64,000 nucleotides of DNA from Hydrogenophaga sp. PBL-H3 (GTDB lineage Bacteria > Pseudomonadota > Gammaproteobacteria > Burkholderiales > Burkholderiaceae_C): positions 3,224,001-3,288,000 of the forward strand of contig NZ_CP044972.1 in the NCBI RefSeq assembly GCF_010104355.1, in the 5' to 3' direction. The notes below the pieces were generated by a model. It was not told the origin of the DNA. It did not search any database and saw nothing but the letters and a program-made list of their open reading frames with translations. The first letter of the stretch is position 1. Every line of letters starts with the position of its first letter. A program made the position numbers and the translations under genes. Below, piece by piece: positions 45,407 to 55,094 of the stretch.

Positions 45407-46327
45407 ATGACGATCGCTCTCGCTACACTGCCGGTCCCACCATCGCCGGATTGCCCCTTGCCCACCGCCCACCTTCTGCTGGCCTTGTCCGTCGTGTTTG
45501 TCTGGGGCACCAATTTCGTGGTGATCCGCTGGGGGCTGGACGGGCTGCCGCCTTTCCTGTTCGCCACGCTGCGCTTTGCGTTCTCTGCCCTGCCCTGGCT
45601 CTTCTTCGTTCCCCGACCCACCGCACCCTGGCACAAGCTCGCGGCCTTTGGCGTGCTGCTGGGCGTGGGCCAATTCGGCCTGCTGTTCCTCGCCATGCGC
45701 AGCAGCATCTCGCCCGGGCTGGCTTCGCTGGTGGTGCAGTTGCAGGTGTTCTTCACCATCGGCCTGTCGCTGTGGCTGATGGGTGAACGGGTGCGTGGTT
45801 TCCAGATCGCCGGACTGTTGCTTGCACTGTGCGGTCTGGGCGTGATCGCGGCCAACCTCGACGCCACCGTGACGCTGGCGGGCATCGGCATGGTGCTCAG
45901 CGCGGCGTTCTTCTGGTCGCTGGCCAATCTGGTGGTGAAGTCGCTCGGGCCGGTGAACATGCTGCACTTCATGGTCTGGAGCAGTCTGTTCGCGGTGCCG
46001 CCGCTGTTCGCCTTGTCGTGGTTCATCGAAGGGCCAGAACTCATGCGCTCGGCCGTTGCACAGGCCGACTCGCTGGTGTGGGCCAGCGTGTTGTGGCAGG
46101 CGGTGGGCAACACGTTGTTTGGCTACGGCGTGTGGAACTGGCTGCTGGCACGCCACCCGGCGGCCACGGTGACGCCACTGGCGCTGTTGATCCCGGTGTT
46201 CGGCATGGGAGCTTCGGCCTTGTCGCTGGGTGAGTCGCTTCCAGGCTGGAAGCTCGGTGCCGCGGCGCTGGTGTTGCTGGGTCTGGCGGTGATTGTTCTC
46301 TGGCCACGGTGGCGGCCAGGGCGGTGA
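45407..46327 (+). CDS. DMT-superfamily (EamA) transporter
   Basis: Inner-membrane exporter of metabolites, O-acetylserine/cysteine exporter-like. About 306 residues with ten helices in two EamA repeats: VVFVWGTNFVVIRWGLDGLP in the first and GMVLSAAFFWSLANLVVKSL in the second; GESLPGWKLGAAALVLLG closes the repeat. The first codons are uncertain: ATG 45407 lacks a ribosome site, and a TTG at 45458 gives PTAHLLLALSVVFVWG, which looks more like the family start. Confidence 0.88.
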   Translation: MTIALATLPVPPSPDCPLPTAHLLLALSVVFVWGTNFVVIRWGLDGLPPFLFATLRFAFSALPWLFFVPRPTAPWHKLAAFGVLLGVGQFGLLFLAMRSSISPGLASLVVQLQVFFTIGLSLWLMGERVRGFQIAGLLLALCGLGVIAANLDATVTLAGIGMVLSAAFFWSLANLVVKSLGPVNMLHFMVWSSLFAVPPLFALSWFIEGPELMRSAVAQADSLVWASVLWQAVGNTLFGYGVWNWLLARHPAATVTPLALLIPVFGMGASALSLGESLPGWKLGAAALVLLGLAVIVLWPRWRPGR

Positions 46328-46364
46328 GCTCGTTGGTGCTCGAAATGTTGCCGCACGAGAGAAG

Positions 46365-46901
46365 CTACTTGGCCAACCGGGCAAACGTCTTGCGAAACTT
46401 CGCCACCTTGGGTGCAGCCACCATCATGCAGTAGCCCTGATGCGGGTTGCGCGCAAAGAAATCCTGGTGGTATTGCTCCGCGGCCGAGTAGTTGTCCAGC
46501 GGCACCACCTCCGTCACGATCGGTTTGCCAAACGCATGGTCCCGCGTGAGTTCGTCGATCAACCCCTGCGCCACCGCTTGCTGCTCGGGCGTGGTGAAGT
46601 AAATGCCGCTGCGGTACTGCGTGCCCACGTCGTTGCCCTGACGGTTCAGCGTGGTCGGATCGTGGATCACGAAAAAGATCTCCAAAATCTCGCGCGTGCT
46701 GATTTGCGCAGGGTCGTATTCCAGCCGCACCACCTCGTTGTGCCCGGTCGTGCCGGTGCACACCGCCTCGTAGCTGGGCTGCTTCACGTGGCCGTTGCTG
46801 TAGCCCGACTCCACATCGGTCACGCCCTTGACCGCCACGTACACCGACTCGGTGCACCAGAAGCAGCCGCCGCCCAACACCAAAACTTCTTTGTCGCTCA
46901 T
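46365..46901 (-). CDS. msrA: Peptide methionine sulfoxide reductase A
   Basis: Reduces methionine-S-sulfoxide in proteins. The 178-residue protein starts MSDKEVLVLGGGCFWCTESV with the nucleophile Cys in GCFWC. Conserved EVVRLEYDPAQISTREIL and NDVGTQYRSGIYFTTPEQQ follow, and a later Cys in NPHQGYCMMV can resolve the intermediate. GGAGAG precedes the ATG. A long frame reaching into the neighbouring lysR gene is a shadow. Confidence 0.95.
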   Translation of the reverse strand: MSDKEVLVLGGGCFWCTESVYVAVKGVTDVESGYSNGHVKQPSYEAVCTGTTGHNEVVRLEYDPAQISTREILEIFFVIHDPTTLNRQGNDVGTQYRSGIYFTTPEQQAVAQGLIDELTRDHAFGKPIVTEVVPLDNYSAAEQYHQDFFARNPHQGYCMMVAAPKVAKFRKTFARLAK

Positions 46902-46962
46902 CGTTCTCTCCAAGTGTGTTGACCTGCGTTGGTCGTGCCAGGCGCAGGATTCTTTCAACGCC

Positions 46963-47853
46963 TCACTGTAGTGGCTGGGCAAACGCACGCACCGCGCCCA
47001 GAAATGCCCCCAACGCGGCCTGGTCTCTGTCCGTTTTCCACAGGCAATGGGTCTCGTAAGGCGGCGTGTCCACATCCAGCGGCACGAAAACCGCGCCGGG
47101 CAGCCCAGCCTGCTGCAACGCCGCCGGCACCAGCGCACAACCCAGGCCCTGCGACACGACGGACACCACGCTGAGCCAGTGGCGCAGCTCAAAGCGGATC
47201 TCGGGCAAGAACCCCGCGTCGGCGCACAGACCGAGGATGCGCTCGTGATAGTCGGGCGACACCGCCCGCGACACCACCGCGAACGGCTCCCCCTGCAGCC
47301 GCGCCAGCGACAGCTGTTTGCGTCGGGCCAGCGCATGGCCCGCCGGGAGACAGGCCACAAACGGCTGGCTGGAGACCAGGATCTGCGAGAAGCCCACCGG
47401 CACCCGCGTGGTGTGCACGAAACCGATGTCCAGCCGCTCGTGCATCAGGTCGATGAGCTGGTCGCTCGAACTCAGCTCTCGCAACACCAGGTGCAGCTTG
47501 GGGTGCCCCGCCGCGAAGCCCTTCAAGATTTGCGGCAGCCCCCGGTAGAGCACCGTACCGGCAAAACCGATCTGCAGGCTGCCCAGCATGCCCTGCGACA
47601 CCTCGCGCGCCTCGCGCGCGGCCAGGCCCGCTTGATCCAGCAGCGAGCGCGCCGCCGGCACAAACGCCTGCCCCGCAGCGGTGAGCTGCACGCCCCGACT
47701 GTTGCGCGTGAAGAGCAACGCGCCCACCGAGGCTTCGAGCTGCTGGATGTTGAGCGACAGCGGTGGCTGCGTGATGGCCAAGCGCTGTGCCGCGCGGCCG
47801 AAATGCAGCTCTTCGGCCAGCACGAGGAAATAGCGCAGGTGGCGGAATTCCAT
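46963..47853 (-). CDS. LysR-family transcriptional regulator
   Basis: 296 residues. The winged helix MEFRHLRYFLVLAEELHFGR with RLAITQPPLSLNIQQLEA is the DNA-binding domain. A substrate-binding domain covers about residues 90-290. It is divergent from gcdH with about 100 bases between, so it is the likely activator of that gene, binding the dyad at 47877-47902. Ligand probably relates to lysine/aromatic degradation through glutaryl-CoA, by context. Confidence 0.92.
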   Translation of the reverse strand: MEFRHLRYFLVLAEELHFGRAAQRLAITQPPLSLNIQQLEASVGALLFTRNSRGVQLTAAGQAFVPAARSLLDQAGLAAREAREVSQGMLGSLQIGFAGTVLYRGLPQILKGFAAGHPKLHLVLRELSSSDQLIDLMHERLDIGFVHTTRVPVGFSQILVSSQPFVACLPAGHALARRKQLSLARLQGEPFAVVSRAVSPDYHERILGLCADAGFLPEIRFELRHWLSVVSVVSQGLGCALVPAALQQAGLPGAVFVPLDVDTPPYETHCLWKTDRDQAALGAFLGAVRAFAQPLQ

Positions 47854-47876
47854 GAATAGCTTTCCTGTATGGATGG

Positions 47877-47902
47877 ATACCTATTCGATATTAGACAGGT
47901 AT
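47877..47902. promoter_or_regulatory. Candidate LysR-regulator site between lysR and gcdH
   Basis: ATACCT (47877-47882) and AGGTAT (47897-47902) form an inverted repeat over 14 bases. It lies in an A+T-rich gap about 24 bases from the lysR start and 56 before the gcdH start, where LTTR sites usually stand. Confidence 0.55.
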
Positions 47903-47957
47903 TCATGCCGGACGGACAATGCGCGCATTGCCACCCCAATACACGGAGACACCGACC

Positions 47958-49151
47958 ATGCTTTCCCCCACCAAAGCCAAAGCCAGCTTCAACTGGGAAG
48001 ACCCCTTCCACCTGGACGCACAGCTCACCGACGACGAGCGCGCCGTGCGCGATGCCGCCCACGCCTACTGCCAGGAAAAACTGCTGCCGCGCGTGACCGA
48101 GGCCTTCCGCCACGAGAAGACCGACCCGGCGATCTTCCGCGAGATGGGTGAACTTGGCCTGCTCGGCCCGACCATCCCCGAGGCCTACGGCGGCTCGGGC
48201 CTGAACTACGTGTGCTACGGCCTGGTGGCGCGTGAAGTGGAGCGCGTGGATTCCGGCTACCGCTCCATGATGAGTGTGCAGAGCTCGCTGGTGATGGTGC
48301 CGATCAACGAGTTCGGCACCGAAGAGCAGAAGCAGAAATACCTGCCCAAGCTGGCCAGCGGCCATTGGATCGGCTGCTTCGGCCTGACCGAACCCAACCA
48401 CGGCTCCGACCCGGGCAGCATGGTCACCCGCGCGAAGAAGGTGGCCGGCGGCTACAGCATCTCGGGCAGCAAGATGTGGATCAGCAACTCGCCGATCGCC
48501 GACGTGTTCGTGGTCTGGGCCAAGGACGACGAAGGTTCGATCCGCGGCTTCATTCTCGACAAGGGCATGAAGGGCCTGAGCGCCCCGGCCATCCACAGCA
48601 AGGTCGGCCTGCGCGCCTCCATCACCGGCGAGATCGTGATGGACGAGGTGTTCTGCCCCGAAGAAAACGCCTTCCCCGAGGTGCGTGGCTTGAAGGGTCC
48701 GTTCACGTGTCTGAACAGCGCGCGTTACGGCATCGCCTGGGGTGCGCTGGGTGCGGCCGAAGACTGCTTCTTCCGCGCCCGCCAGTACGTGATGGACCGC
48801 CACCAGTTCGGTCGCCCACTGGCCGCCAACCAGCTGATCCAGAAGAAGCTGGCCGACATGCTGACCGAGATCAGCCTGGGCCTGCAGGGCTGCTTGCGTC
48901 TGGGCCGCATGAAGGACGAGGGCACAGCCGCGGTGGAGATCACCTCCATCCTCAAGCGCAACAGCTGCGGCAAGGCGCTGGACATTGCCCGCCTGGCGCG
49001 CGACATGATGGGTGGCAACGGCATCAGCGACGAGTTCGGCGTGGCGCGCCATCTGGTGAACCTGGAAGTGGTCAACACCTACGAAGGCACGCACGACATC
49101 CACGCGCTCATCCTGGGCCGTGCGATCACCGGCATCCAGGCGTTTTCCTGA
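47958..49151 (+). CDS. gcdH: Glutaryl-CoA dehydrogenase
   Basis: Oxidises and decarboxylates glutaryl-CoA to crotonyl-CoA in lysine, tryptophan and benzoate catabolism, feeding electrons to ETF. 397 residues. The family segments are [19 protein letters not shown] with the active-site Arg, [39 protein letters not shown] and [20 protein letters not shown] with the catalytic Glu in YEGTHD. ATG 47958 is preceded by GGAGA ten bases away; a frame beginning at 47919 adds an unrelated leader. Confidence 0.95.
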   Translation: MLSPTKAKASFNWEDPFHLDAQLTDDERAVRDAAHAYCQEKLLPRVTEAFRHEKTDPAIFREMGELGLLGPTIPEAYGGSGLNYVCYGLVAREVERVDSGYRSMMSVQSSLVMVPINEFGTEEQKQKYLPKLASGHWIGCFGLTEPNHGSDPGSMVTRAKKVAGGYSISGSKMWISNSPIADVFVVWAKDDEGSIRGFILDKGMKGLSAPAIHSKVGLRASITGEIVMDEVFCPEENAFPEVRGLKGPFTCLNSARYGIAWGALGAAEDCFFRARQYVMDRHQFGRPLAANQLIQKKLADMLTEISLGLQGCLRLGRMKDEGTAAVEITSILKRNSCGKALDIARLARDMMGGNGISDEFGVARHLVNLEVVNTYEGTHDIHALILGRAITGIQAFS

Positions 49152-49223
49152 AGCGGCGGGGCGCTGCCCCGCTGACCGGGGCTTTACCGTGGGGACACGG
49201 CGGGCGTAGGGGTGTGGGGTATA

Positions 49224-49247
49224 TTTAATAACCCACCGGTCATTAAA
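49224..49247. promoter_or_regulatory. Palindromic operator before the tetR gene
   Basis: Two arms, TTTAAT-A-ACC and GGT-C-ATTAAA, face each other across four bases; only one position per arm breaks the symmetry. The site begins 33 bases before the regulator start and overlaps an A+T-rich promoter-like stretch (TATATTTAAT). Autorepression of the tetR-RND operon is the natural reading. Confidence 0.7.
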
Positions 49248-49256
49248 TCAGCTCGC

Positions 49257-49949
49257 ATGCCCTCGTACGCCGCCTCCGACACCAGCGCTTCCGCCGAGCC
49301 CGACCTTCCGCAGCGCCGTTCGCGCCGCAAGGAAGCGCGACCGGGCGAGCTGCTGGATGCCGCGCTCACCCTGTTTGTGGAGAAGGGCTTCGCCGCCACC
49401 CGCGTGGAAGAAGTGGCCGCCATGGCGGGCGTCTCCAAAGGCACCCTCTTCCTCTATTTCCCGAGCAAGGAAGAGTTGTTCAAGGCGGTCGTGCGGGAAA
49501 ACCTTGCCGGGCGCTTCACCGAGTGGAACGAAGAGTTCGAGCGCTTCAGCGGCGGCAGCGCCGAGCTGGTGCGCTACTGCATGCACTCGTGGTGGGAACG
49601 CATCGGCACCACACCTGCCTCGGGCATCACCAAGCTGGTGATGAGCGAAGCCGGCATGTTTCCCGAGATCGCGGCCTTCTACCAGCGTGAAGTGATCGAG
49701 CCCGGGCACGACCTGATCCGACGCATCCTGCAACGCGGCGTCGATCGGGGTGATTTCCGGCCCCTGCCCATGGAATACGCGGTCTACAGCCTGATCGCGC
49801 CGATGATCTTCCTGTTGATGTGGAAACACTCCATGGCGCCTTGCTGCCCCAAGACCGCACAGATCGACCCCGTCGGCTTCATCGATGCCCAGGTTGACCT
49901 GCTGCTGGCCGGCATGCTGGCCCCCCGGACCCAATCCACGGCCACCTGA
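49257..49949 (+). CDS. TetR-family transcriptional regulator
   Basis: Repressor candidate of the RND pump that follows. 230 residues; the helix-turn-helix spans about 25-70 with [20 protein letters not shown] and [22 protein letters not shown]-terminal TetR_C domain of about 120 residues follows. ATG 49257 is used; in-frame codons upstream lie in the operator. The gene is 19 bases before the membrane-fusion gene in the same direction. Confidence 0.92.
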   Translation: MPSYAASDTSASAEPDLPQRRSRRKEARPGELLDAALTLFVEKGFAATRVEEVAAMAGVSKGTLFLYFPSKEELFKAVVRENLAGRFTEWNEEFERFSGGSAELVRYCMHSWWERIGTTPASGITKLVMSEAGMFPEIAAFYQREVIEPGHDLIRRILQRGVDRGDFRPLPMEYAVYSLIAPMIFLLMWKHSMAPCCPKTAQIDPVGFIDAQVDLLLAGMLAPRTQSTAT

Positions 49950-49968
49950 CCCGACCGCACCGATCACC

Positions 49969-51129
49969 ATGACCTCACGCCGCCCGTTGTCTTTCTGGAT
50001 CAAATGGTTGCTGATGATCGCCCTGGTGCTCGGGATCGCCCTGGGTGTCACGCGGGCACTGGGCAAACGCAAAGCCACGAGCGAAGCAGCCCGCGCCGCC
50101 GCCGAATCGCTGCAGAAAACCCCGACCTACACACTCTCGCCCACCGATGTGGTGGCGGTGCAGGCGATCGAACTCACCCAGACAGTGGCCCTGTCGGGCT
50201 CGGTGGATGCGCTGCAGACCGCCGCCATCAAGGCCAGAACCGCCGGTGAAATCCAGGGCCTGAGCAAACGCGAGGGGGATCCGGTGACAGCTGGCGAAGT
50301 GGTGGCTCGCATCGACAGCACCGAGGCCCAGGCCCGGGTGCGCCAGACCGCGCGACAGGCCGAGTCGGCCCAGGCGCAGGTGGCGATCGCCAGACGCACC
50401 TTTGACAACAACCAGGCCCTGGTGCGCCAGGGCTTCATCTCCAGCACCGCGCTGGAGACCGCCACCGCCAACCTCGCCAGTGCCGAAGCCACGCACCAGG
50501 CCGCGCTGGCCGCACTCGACATCGCGCGCAAGTCGCTTGCCGACACCACGCTGCGCTCGCCACTGACGGGCCAGGTTTCGGCGCGGTTGGTGCAAAACGG
50601 CGAACGCGTGGCCATCGACACGCGCGTGCTCGACGTGGTGGATCTCTCCAGCTTCGAAATGGAAGCCGCGATTGCGCCCGCCGATGCGGTGGCCGTGAAG
50701 GTGGGCCAGAAGGCGCGCCTGGCCGTGGAAGGCTTGAGCGAGCCAGTACAGGCCACCGTGGCCCGCATCAACCCCAGCGTGCAGGCGGCCAGCCGCAGCG
50801 TGCTGGTGTACCTGCGCGTGCCCGCCCAGCCCGGCATGCGCCAGGGCCTGTTTGCCCAGGGTCACATCGTGATCGGCTCGGTCACAGCGCTGGCCGTGCC
50901 CACCTCCACCGTGCGCAACGACAAGCCGCAGCCCTATGTGCAGGTGGTGCGTGAAGGTGCGGTGGTGCATGTGCCGCTGCAGCCCGGCGCCACCGGTCTG
51001 CTGGGCTCCGAGCCCATGCGCGCCGTCGAGGGTTTGCCGCCCGGCACGCAGCTGCTGCGCGCCCAGGCCGGGCTGATCCGCGAAGGCACCGCCGTGCGCC
51101 TGAACGCGCCCGCCACAGCCGCCAACTGA
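49969..51129 (+). CDS. RND efflux pump periplasmic adaptor (membrane fusion protein)
   Basis: Links the RND pump to the outer-membrane channel. 386 residues with an N-terminal membrane anchor (WIKWLLMIALVLGIALGV) and no lipobox, then the lipoyl/biotinyl half-motifs around SVDALQTAAIKARTAGEIQ, a coiled coil (residues 110-180, rich in Ala and Gln) and the beta-barrel RSPLTGQVSARLVQNGERV. Alternative start codons upstream are in the tetR frame overlap. Ten bases precede the RND gene. Confidence 0.92.
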   Translation: MTSRRPLSFWIKWLLMIALVLGIALGVTRALGKRKATSEAARAAAESLQKTPTYTLSPTDVVAVQAIELTQTVALSGSVDALQTAAIKARTAGEIQGLSKREGDPVTAGEVVARIDSTEAQARVRQTARQAESAQAQVAIARRTFDNNQALVRQGFISSTALETATANLASAEATHQAALAALDIARKSLADTTLRSPLTGQVSARLVQNGERVAIDTRVLDVVDLSSFEMEAAIAPADAVAVKVGQKARLAVEGLSEPVQATVARINPSVQAASRSVLVYLRVPAQPGMRQGLFAQGHIVIGSVTALAVPTSTVRNDKPQPYVQVVREGAVVHVPLQPGATGLLGSEPMRAVEGLPPGTQLLRAQAGLIREGTAVRLNAPATAAN

Positions 51130-51139
51130 GCAGCCCGCC

Positions 51140-54100
51140 ATGTGGTTCACCCAGGTCTCCCTGCGCAACCCGGTGTTCGCCACCATGGTGATGATCGCCT
51201 TCGTGGTGCTGGGCATCTTCTCGTTTCAGCGCCTGCAGGTGGACCAGTTCCCGAACATCGATTTTCCCGTGGTGGTGGTCACCACCGCCTACCCCGGCGC
51301 TTCCCCCGAGATCGTGGAATCGGAAGTCACCAAGAAGGTGGAAGAAGCGGTCAACGCGATCGCAGGCGTCAACACCCTGACCTCGCGCAGCTACGAAGGC
51401 TCGTCGGTGGTGATCATCGAGTTCCAGCTCACGGTGGACGGGCGCAAGGCGGCCGACGACGTGCGCGAGAAGATCGGCATCTTGCGCCCACTGCTGCGCG
51501 ACGAAGTGGAAGAACCCCGCGTGCTGCGTTTCGACCCGGCGGCGCGCTCGATCTGGTCCGTCGCCGTGATCCCCGAAACCGTCAATGGCAAGGCCCCCAG
51601 CGCGGTGGAACTCACCACCTGGGCCGAACAGACCTTCAAGAAGCGGTTGGAAAACGTGCGCGGCGTGGGCTCGGTCACGCTGGTGGGCGGCACACAGCGC
51701 GCCATCAACATCGAGCTCAACCCCTCGGCCATGGAAGCGCTCGGCGTGACCACCGAGCAGGTAACCAACGCCGTGCGCAACGAAAACCAGGACCTGCCGG
51801 TGGGCACGCTCAAGACCGGCGAGAGCGAGCGCGTGGTGCAGGTGCTCTCGCGCCTGCAGAACCCACAGGACTTCGGCGACATCATCGTGGCCCGCCGCGC
51901 CGGCCAGCCGGTTCGCCTGTCTCAGCTGGCGACCGTCAACGACGGCACCGAGGAAGTGCAGAGCCTGGCGCTCTACAACGGCCAGCGCACGCTGCTGCTG
52001 CAGGTGCAGAAGGCGCAGGACGAGAACACCATCGCCGTGACCGATGGCCTCAAGGCTGCGGTGGAAAGGCTTCGCGCCGAGCTGCCCCCGGGCATCCGGC
52101 TGGAGCAGATCGCCGACGGCTCGCGCCCAATCCGCGTCTCGGTGGACAACGTGCGCCGCACGTTGATCGAAGGCGCGCTGCTCACCGTGCTCATCGTTTT
52201 CCTGTTCCTGAACTCGTGGCGCTCCACCGTGATCACCGGCCTCACGCTGCCCATTGCGCTGATCGGCACCTTCTTCTTCATGAACCTTTTCGGGTTCACC
52301 ATCAACATGATCACGCTGATGGCGCTCACGCTGTCGGTGGGCCTGCTGATCGACGACGCCATCGTGGTGCGCGAGAACATCGTGCGCCACATGCAGATGG
52401 GCAAGAAGCCGTTCGACGCGGCCATGGACGGCACGCAGGAAATCGGCCTGGCCGTGCTGGCCACCACGCTGTCCATCGTGGCGGTGTTCCTGCCCATCGG
52501 TTTCATGGGCGGCATCATCGGCAAGTTCTTCCACGAGTTCGGCATCACCATGGTGGCAGCGGTGCTCATCTCGATGTTCGTGAGCTTCACGCTCGACCCC
52601 ATGCTGTCGTCGGTGTGGCACGACCCTTCGACCCTTCGACAGGCTCAGGGCGAACGGTCTCTGTACGACCGCACAATCGGCCGCGTCACCGGCTGGTTCG
52701 ACCGTTTCCAGGACGACCTGGCCGACACCTACCAGACCACGCTGCGCTGGTCGCTCAAGCACAAGCTCGCCACGCTGGGCCTGGCGCTGGCCACCTTCAT
52801 CGGCAGCCTGTTCGTGTTGCCGCTGTTGGGCACCGAGTTCGTGCCCAAGGCCGACTTCTCCGAAACCTCGCTGACCTTTCACACGCCGGTGGGTTCGTCG
52901 CTGCGGGCCACCGAGGCCAAGACGCGCGAGGTCGAGGGCATCCTGCGCCAGTTCCCCGAGGTGAAGTACACGCTGTCCACGCTCAACACCGGCAACGCCC
53001 AGGGCACCATGTACGCCAGCGTTTATGTGCGTCTGGTTGACCGCAAGGACCGCGCCCTGAGTGCCGACGCCATGTCGGCCCAGTTGCGCGAGCGCCTGCG
53101 CAGCGTGCCCGGCATCACCGTGACCCATGTGGGCCTGCTGGACGCCGTGGGGGGCAACAAACAAGTGGAGTTCTCGTTGCAGGGCGACGACCTCGCCGAG
53201 CTGGAGCGCCTGAGCGCCACGGTCATGGAGCGCATCCGCCCCATCGTGGGTCTGGTGGATCTGGACGCCAGCGTGAAGCCCAACAAGCCCACGGTGGACG
53301 TGAAGATGCGGCGCGAGCTGGCATCGGACGCCGGCATGAACGTGGCCGCGGTGGGCGGTGCACTGCGCACGCTGGTGGCCGGCACCACGGTAGGCAACTG
53401 GCGCGCGCAGAACGGCGAGAGCTACGACGTGAACGTGCAACTGGCCGCCACCGGGCGCGAGCGCGCCAGCGACCTGGAACAGCTGCCCTTCATGGTGGGC
53501 ACCGCCACCGACGGCACGGCCCGCGTGGTGCGCCTGGGCCAGGTGGCCGAGGTGGTGGCCTCCACCGGACCCAACCAGATCAACCGGCGCAACCTCAACC
53601 GCGAAGTCTCGATCAACGCCAACGTGTTCGGCCGCTCGGCCGGTGAGGTCTCGGCCGACATACGGCAGGTGCTCGACGGCATCGCCTTCCCGCCCGGCTA
53701 CCGCTATGAATTCGGCGGCTCCACCAAGAACATGCAGGAATCCTTCGGCTACGCCATCTCGGCGCTGGCGCTGGCCATCATCTTCATCTACATGATCCTG
53801 GCCAGCCAGTTCCAGAGCTTCCTGCAACCGCTGGCGCTCATGACGGCACTGCCGCTCACGCTGATCGGCGTGGCGCTGTCCCTGCTCTTGTTCGGCTCGA
53901 CCATGAGCATGTTCTCGGTGATCGGCATCGTGCTCCTGATGGGCCTGGTGACCAAGAACGCCATCCTGCTGGTGGATTTTGCGATCCGAGCCCGCCACGG
54001 CCTGGCCGGCGAGCCGCCGCTGGACCGCGAGTCGGCCCTGCTGCTGGCCGCTCGCGTGCGGCTGCGCCCCATCCTCATGACCACGCTGGCCATGGTCTTC

Positions 54101-54313
54101 GGCATGGTGCCGCTGGCGTTTGCGCTCACCGAAGGCTCGGAGCAGCGTGCGCCCATGGGCCAGGCCGTCATCGGCGGGGTGATCACGTCCTCGCTGCTGA
54201 CCCTGGTCGTGGTGCCGGTGGTGTACTGCTACATGGACGATCTGGCGCGCTGGTTCCGGCGCCGGCTCGGCATGGGTCCGGCCACCTCCGGTCCGGTCAC
54301 TGTCGCTCAGTAA
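51140..54313 (+). CDS. RND-family multidrug efflux transporter
   Basis: Proton-driven inner-membrane pump, 1057 residues and twelve helices. Start MWFTQVSLRNPVFATMVMIA. Proton-relay residues Asp-Asp stand in SVGLLIDDAIVVRENIVRHM near residue 405; the second half has the usual helices from GYAISALALAIIFIYMILAS to VITSSLLTLVVVPVVYCYMD. Two large periplasmic loops (residues 40-330 and 565-860) form the porter domain. A REP-like stretch ([11 protein letters not shown], about residues 497-507) sits in the cytoplasmic linker between the halves. HAE-type, so drugs or other amphiphiles are likely cargo, not metals. Confidence 0.95.
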   Translation: MWFTQVSLRNPVFATMVMIAFVVLGIFSFQRLQVDQFPNIDFPVVVVTTAYPGASPEIVESEVTKKVEEAVNAIAGVNTLTSRSYEGSSVVIIEFQLTVDGRKAADDVREKIGILRPLLRDEVEEPRVLRFDPAARSIWSVAVIPETVNGKAPSAVELTTWAEQTFKKRLENVRGVGSVTLVGGTQRAINIELNPSAMEALGVTTEQVTNAVRNENQDLPVGTLKTGESERVVQVLSRLQNPQDFGDIIVARRAGQPVRLSQLATVNDGTEEVQSLALYNGQRTLLLQVQKAQDENTIAVTDGLKAAVERLRAELPPGIRLEQIADGSRPIRVSVDNVRRTLIEGALLTVLIVFLFLNSWRSTVITGLTLPIALIGTFFFMNLFGFTINMITLMALTLSVGLLIDDAIVVRENIVRHMQMGKKPFDAAMDGTQEIGLAVLATTLSIVAVFLPIGFMGGIIGKFFHEFGITMVAAVLISMFVSFTLDPMLSSVWHDPSTLRQAQGERSLYDRTIGRVTGWFDRFQDDLADTYQTTLRWSLKHKLATLGLALATFIGSLFVLPLLGTEFVPKADFSETSLTFHTPVGSSLRATEAKTREVEGILRQFPEVKYTLSTLNTGNAQGTMYASVYVRLVDRKDRALSADAMSAQLRERLRSVPGITVTHVGLLDAVGGNKQVEFSLQGDDLAELERLSATVMERIRPIVGLVDLDASVKPNKPTVDVKMRRELASDAGMNVAAVGGALRTLVAGTTVGNWRAQNGESYDVNVQLAATGRERASDLEQLPFMVGTATDGTARVVRLGQVAEVVASTGPNQINRRNLNREVSINANVFGRSAGEVSADIRQVLDGIAFPPGYRYEFGGSTKNMQESFGYAISALALAIIFIYMILASQFQSFLQPLALMTALPLTLIGVALSLLLFGSTMSMFSVIGIVLLMGLVTKNAILLVDFAIRARHGLAGEPPLDRESALLLAARVRLRPILMTTLAMVFGMVPLAFALTEGSEQRAPMGQAVIGGVITSSLLTLVVVPVVYCYMDDLARWFRRRLGMGPATSGPVTVAQ
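52634..52657 (+). repeat. REP-like element inside the RND gene
   Basis: CTTCGACAGGCTCAGGGCGA plus ACGG matches the core found at 23102-23125. It is a single, not paired, copy, in frame and in a linker where insertion is tolerated. A short duplication, CGACCCTTCGACCCTTCG, precedes it. Confidence 0.8.
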
Positions 54314-54365
54314 AATTCATTCACTTTTCCGTCTCTCACTTCAGTCGCTCCCAGGAGCCCCCGCC

Positions 54366-55073
54366 ATGACCACTTCGACCGTCCCCACCATCCACACCGG
54401 CTTTGACCACGCCCGCTTCAACATGATCGAGCAGCAGATCCGCCCCTGGGAGGTGCTTGCTCCTCAAGTGCTGGCCTTGCTCGCACGCATGCACCGCGAA
54501 GCCTTCGTGCCCGCCGCCCACCGCGCGCTCGCCTTCGCCGACATGGAACTGCCCCTGACCCACCCCGCCGTGGAAGGGCAATGCATGCTGGCACCCAAGG
54601 TCGAAGCCCGCCTGCTGCAGGACCTGGACCTCAAACCCACCGACAAGGTGCTGGAAATCGGCAGCGGCAGTGGCTACATGGCCGCCTTGCTGGCCAACCT
54701 GGCGCAGCGTGTGGTATCGATCGAGATTGACGCCGCGCTGGCCAGCACCGCGCGCGACAACCTGCGCAACGCCGGCATCGGCAACGTCGATATCAAGCAC
54801 GCCGATGCGGCGGCCCAGGGCTTTGCCGCCTGTGGCGTCAATGGCCCGTTCGATGCCATCCTGCTGAGCGGTTCGGTGGCCGAGATCCCGCCCGCCCTGC
54901 TTGCCCTGCTGGCACCCGGCGGCCGACTCGCGGCCATCGTCGGTTTTGAACCCATGATGCGCGCCACCATCGTCACCCGCGTGGGTGACGCCTCGTTCCA
55001 GACCGCGCAGCCCTGGGACACGGTGGCCCCGCGCCTGCTCAACTTTCCGGAGCCATCGCGCTTCCGTTTCTGA
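54366..55073 (+). CDS. Protein-L-isoaspartate O-methyltransferase-like SAM enzyme
   Basis: 235 residues. N-terminal FNMIEQQIRPWEVLAPQVLA and FVPAAHRALAFADMELPLTH match the PCMT family; motif I KVLEIGSGSGYMAALLANL binds SAM. The protein lacks parts of the usual substrate loop, and the gene commonly stands before tolC in Betaproteobacteria, so a true repair role is uncertain. It follows the RND gene by 52 bases and shares its direction with the rhodanese and tolC genes. Confidence 0.85.
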   Translation: MTTSTVPTIHTGFDHARFNMIEQQIRPWEVLAPQVLALLARMHREAFVPAAHRALAFADMELPLTHPAVEGQCMLAPKVEARLLQDLDLKPTDKVLEIGSGSGYMAALLANLAQRVVSIEIDAALASTARDNLRNAGIGNVDIKHADAAAQGFAACGVNGPFDAILLSGSVAEIPPALLALLAPGGRLAAIVGFEPMMRATIVTRVGDASFQTAQPWDTVAPRLLNFPEPSRFRF

Positions 55074-55094
55074 AGTCTTCCCTCAAGGATGCCC

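Noticed and set aside
50882-53998. Minus-strand open frame of 1038 codons
   Set aside because: Antisense shadow of the RND pump gene with skewed His/Gly/Gln composition.
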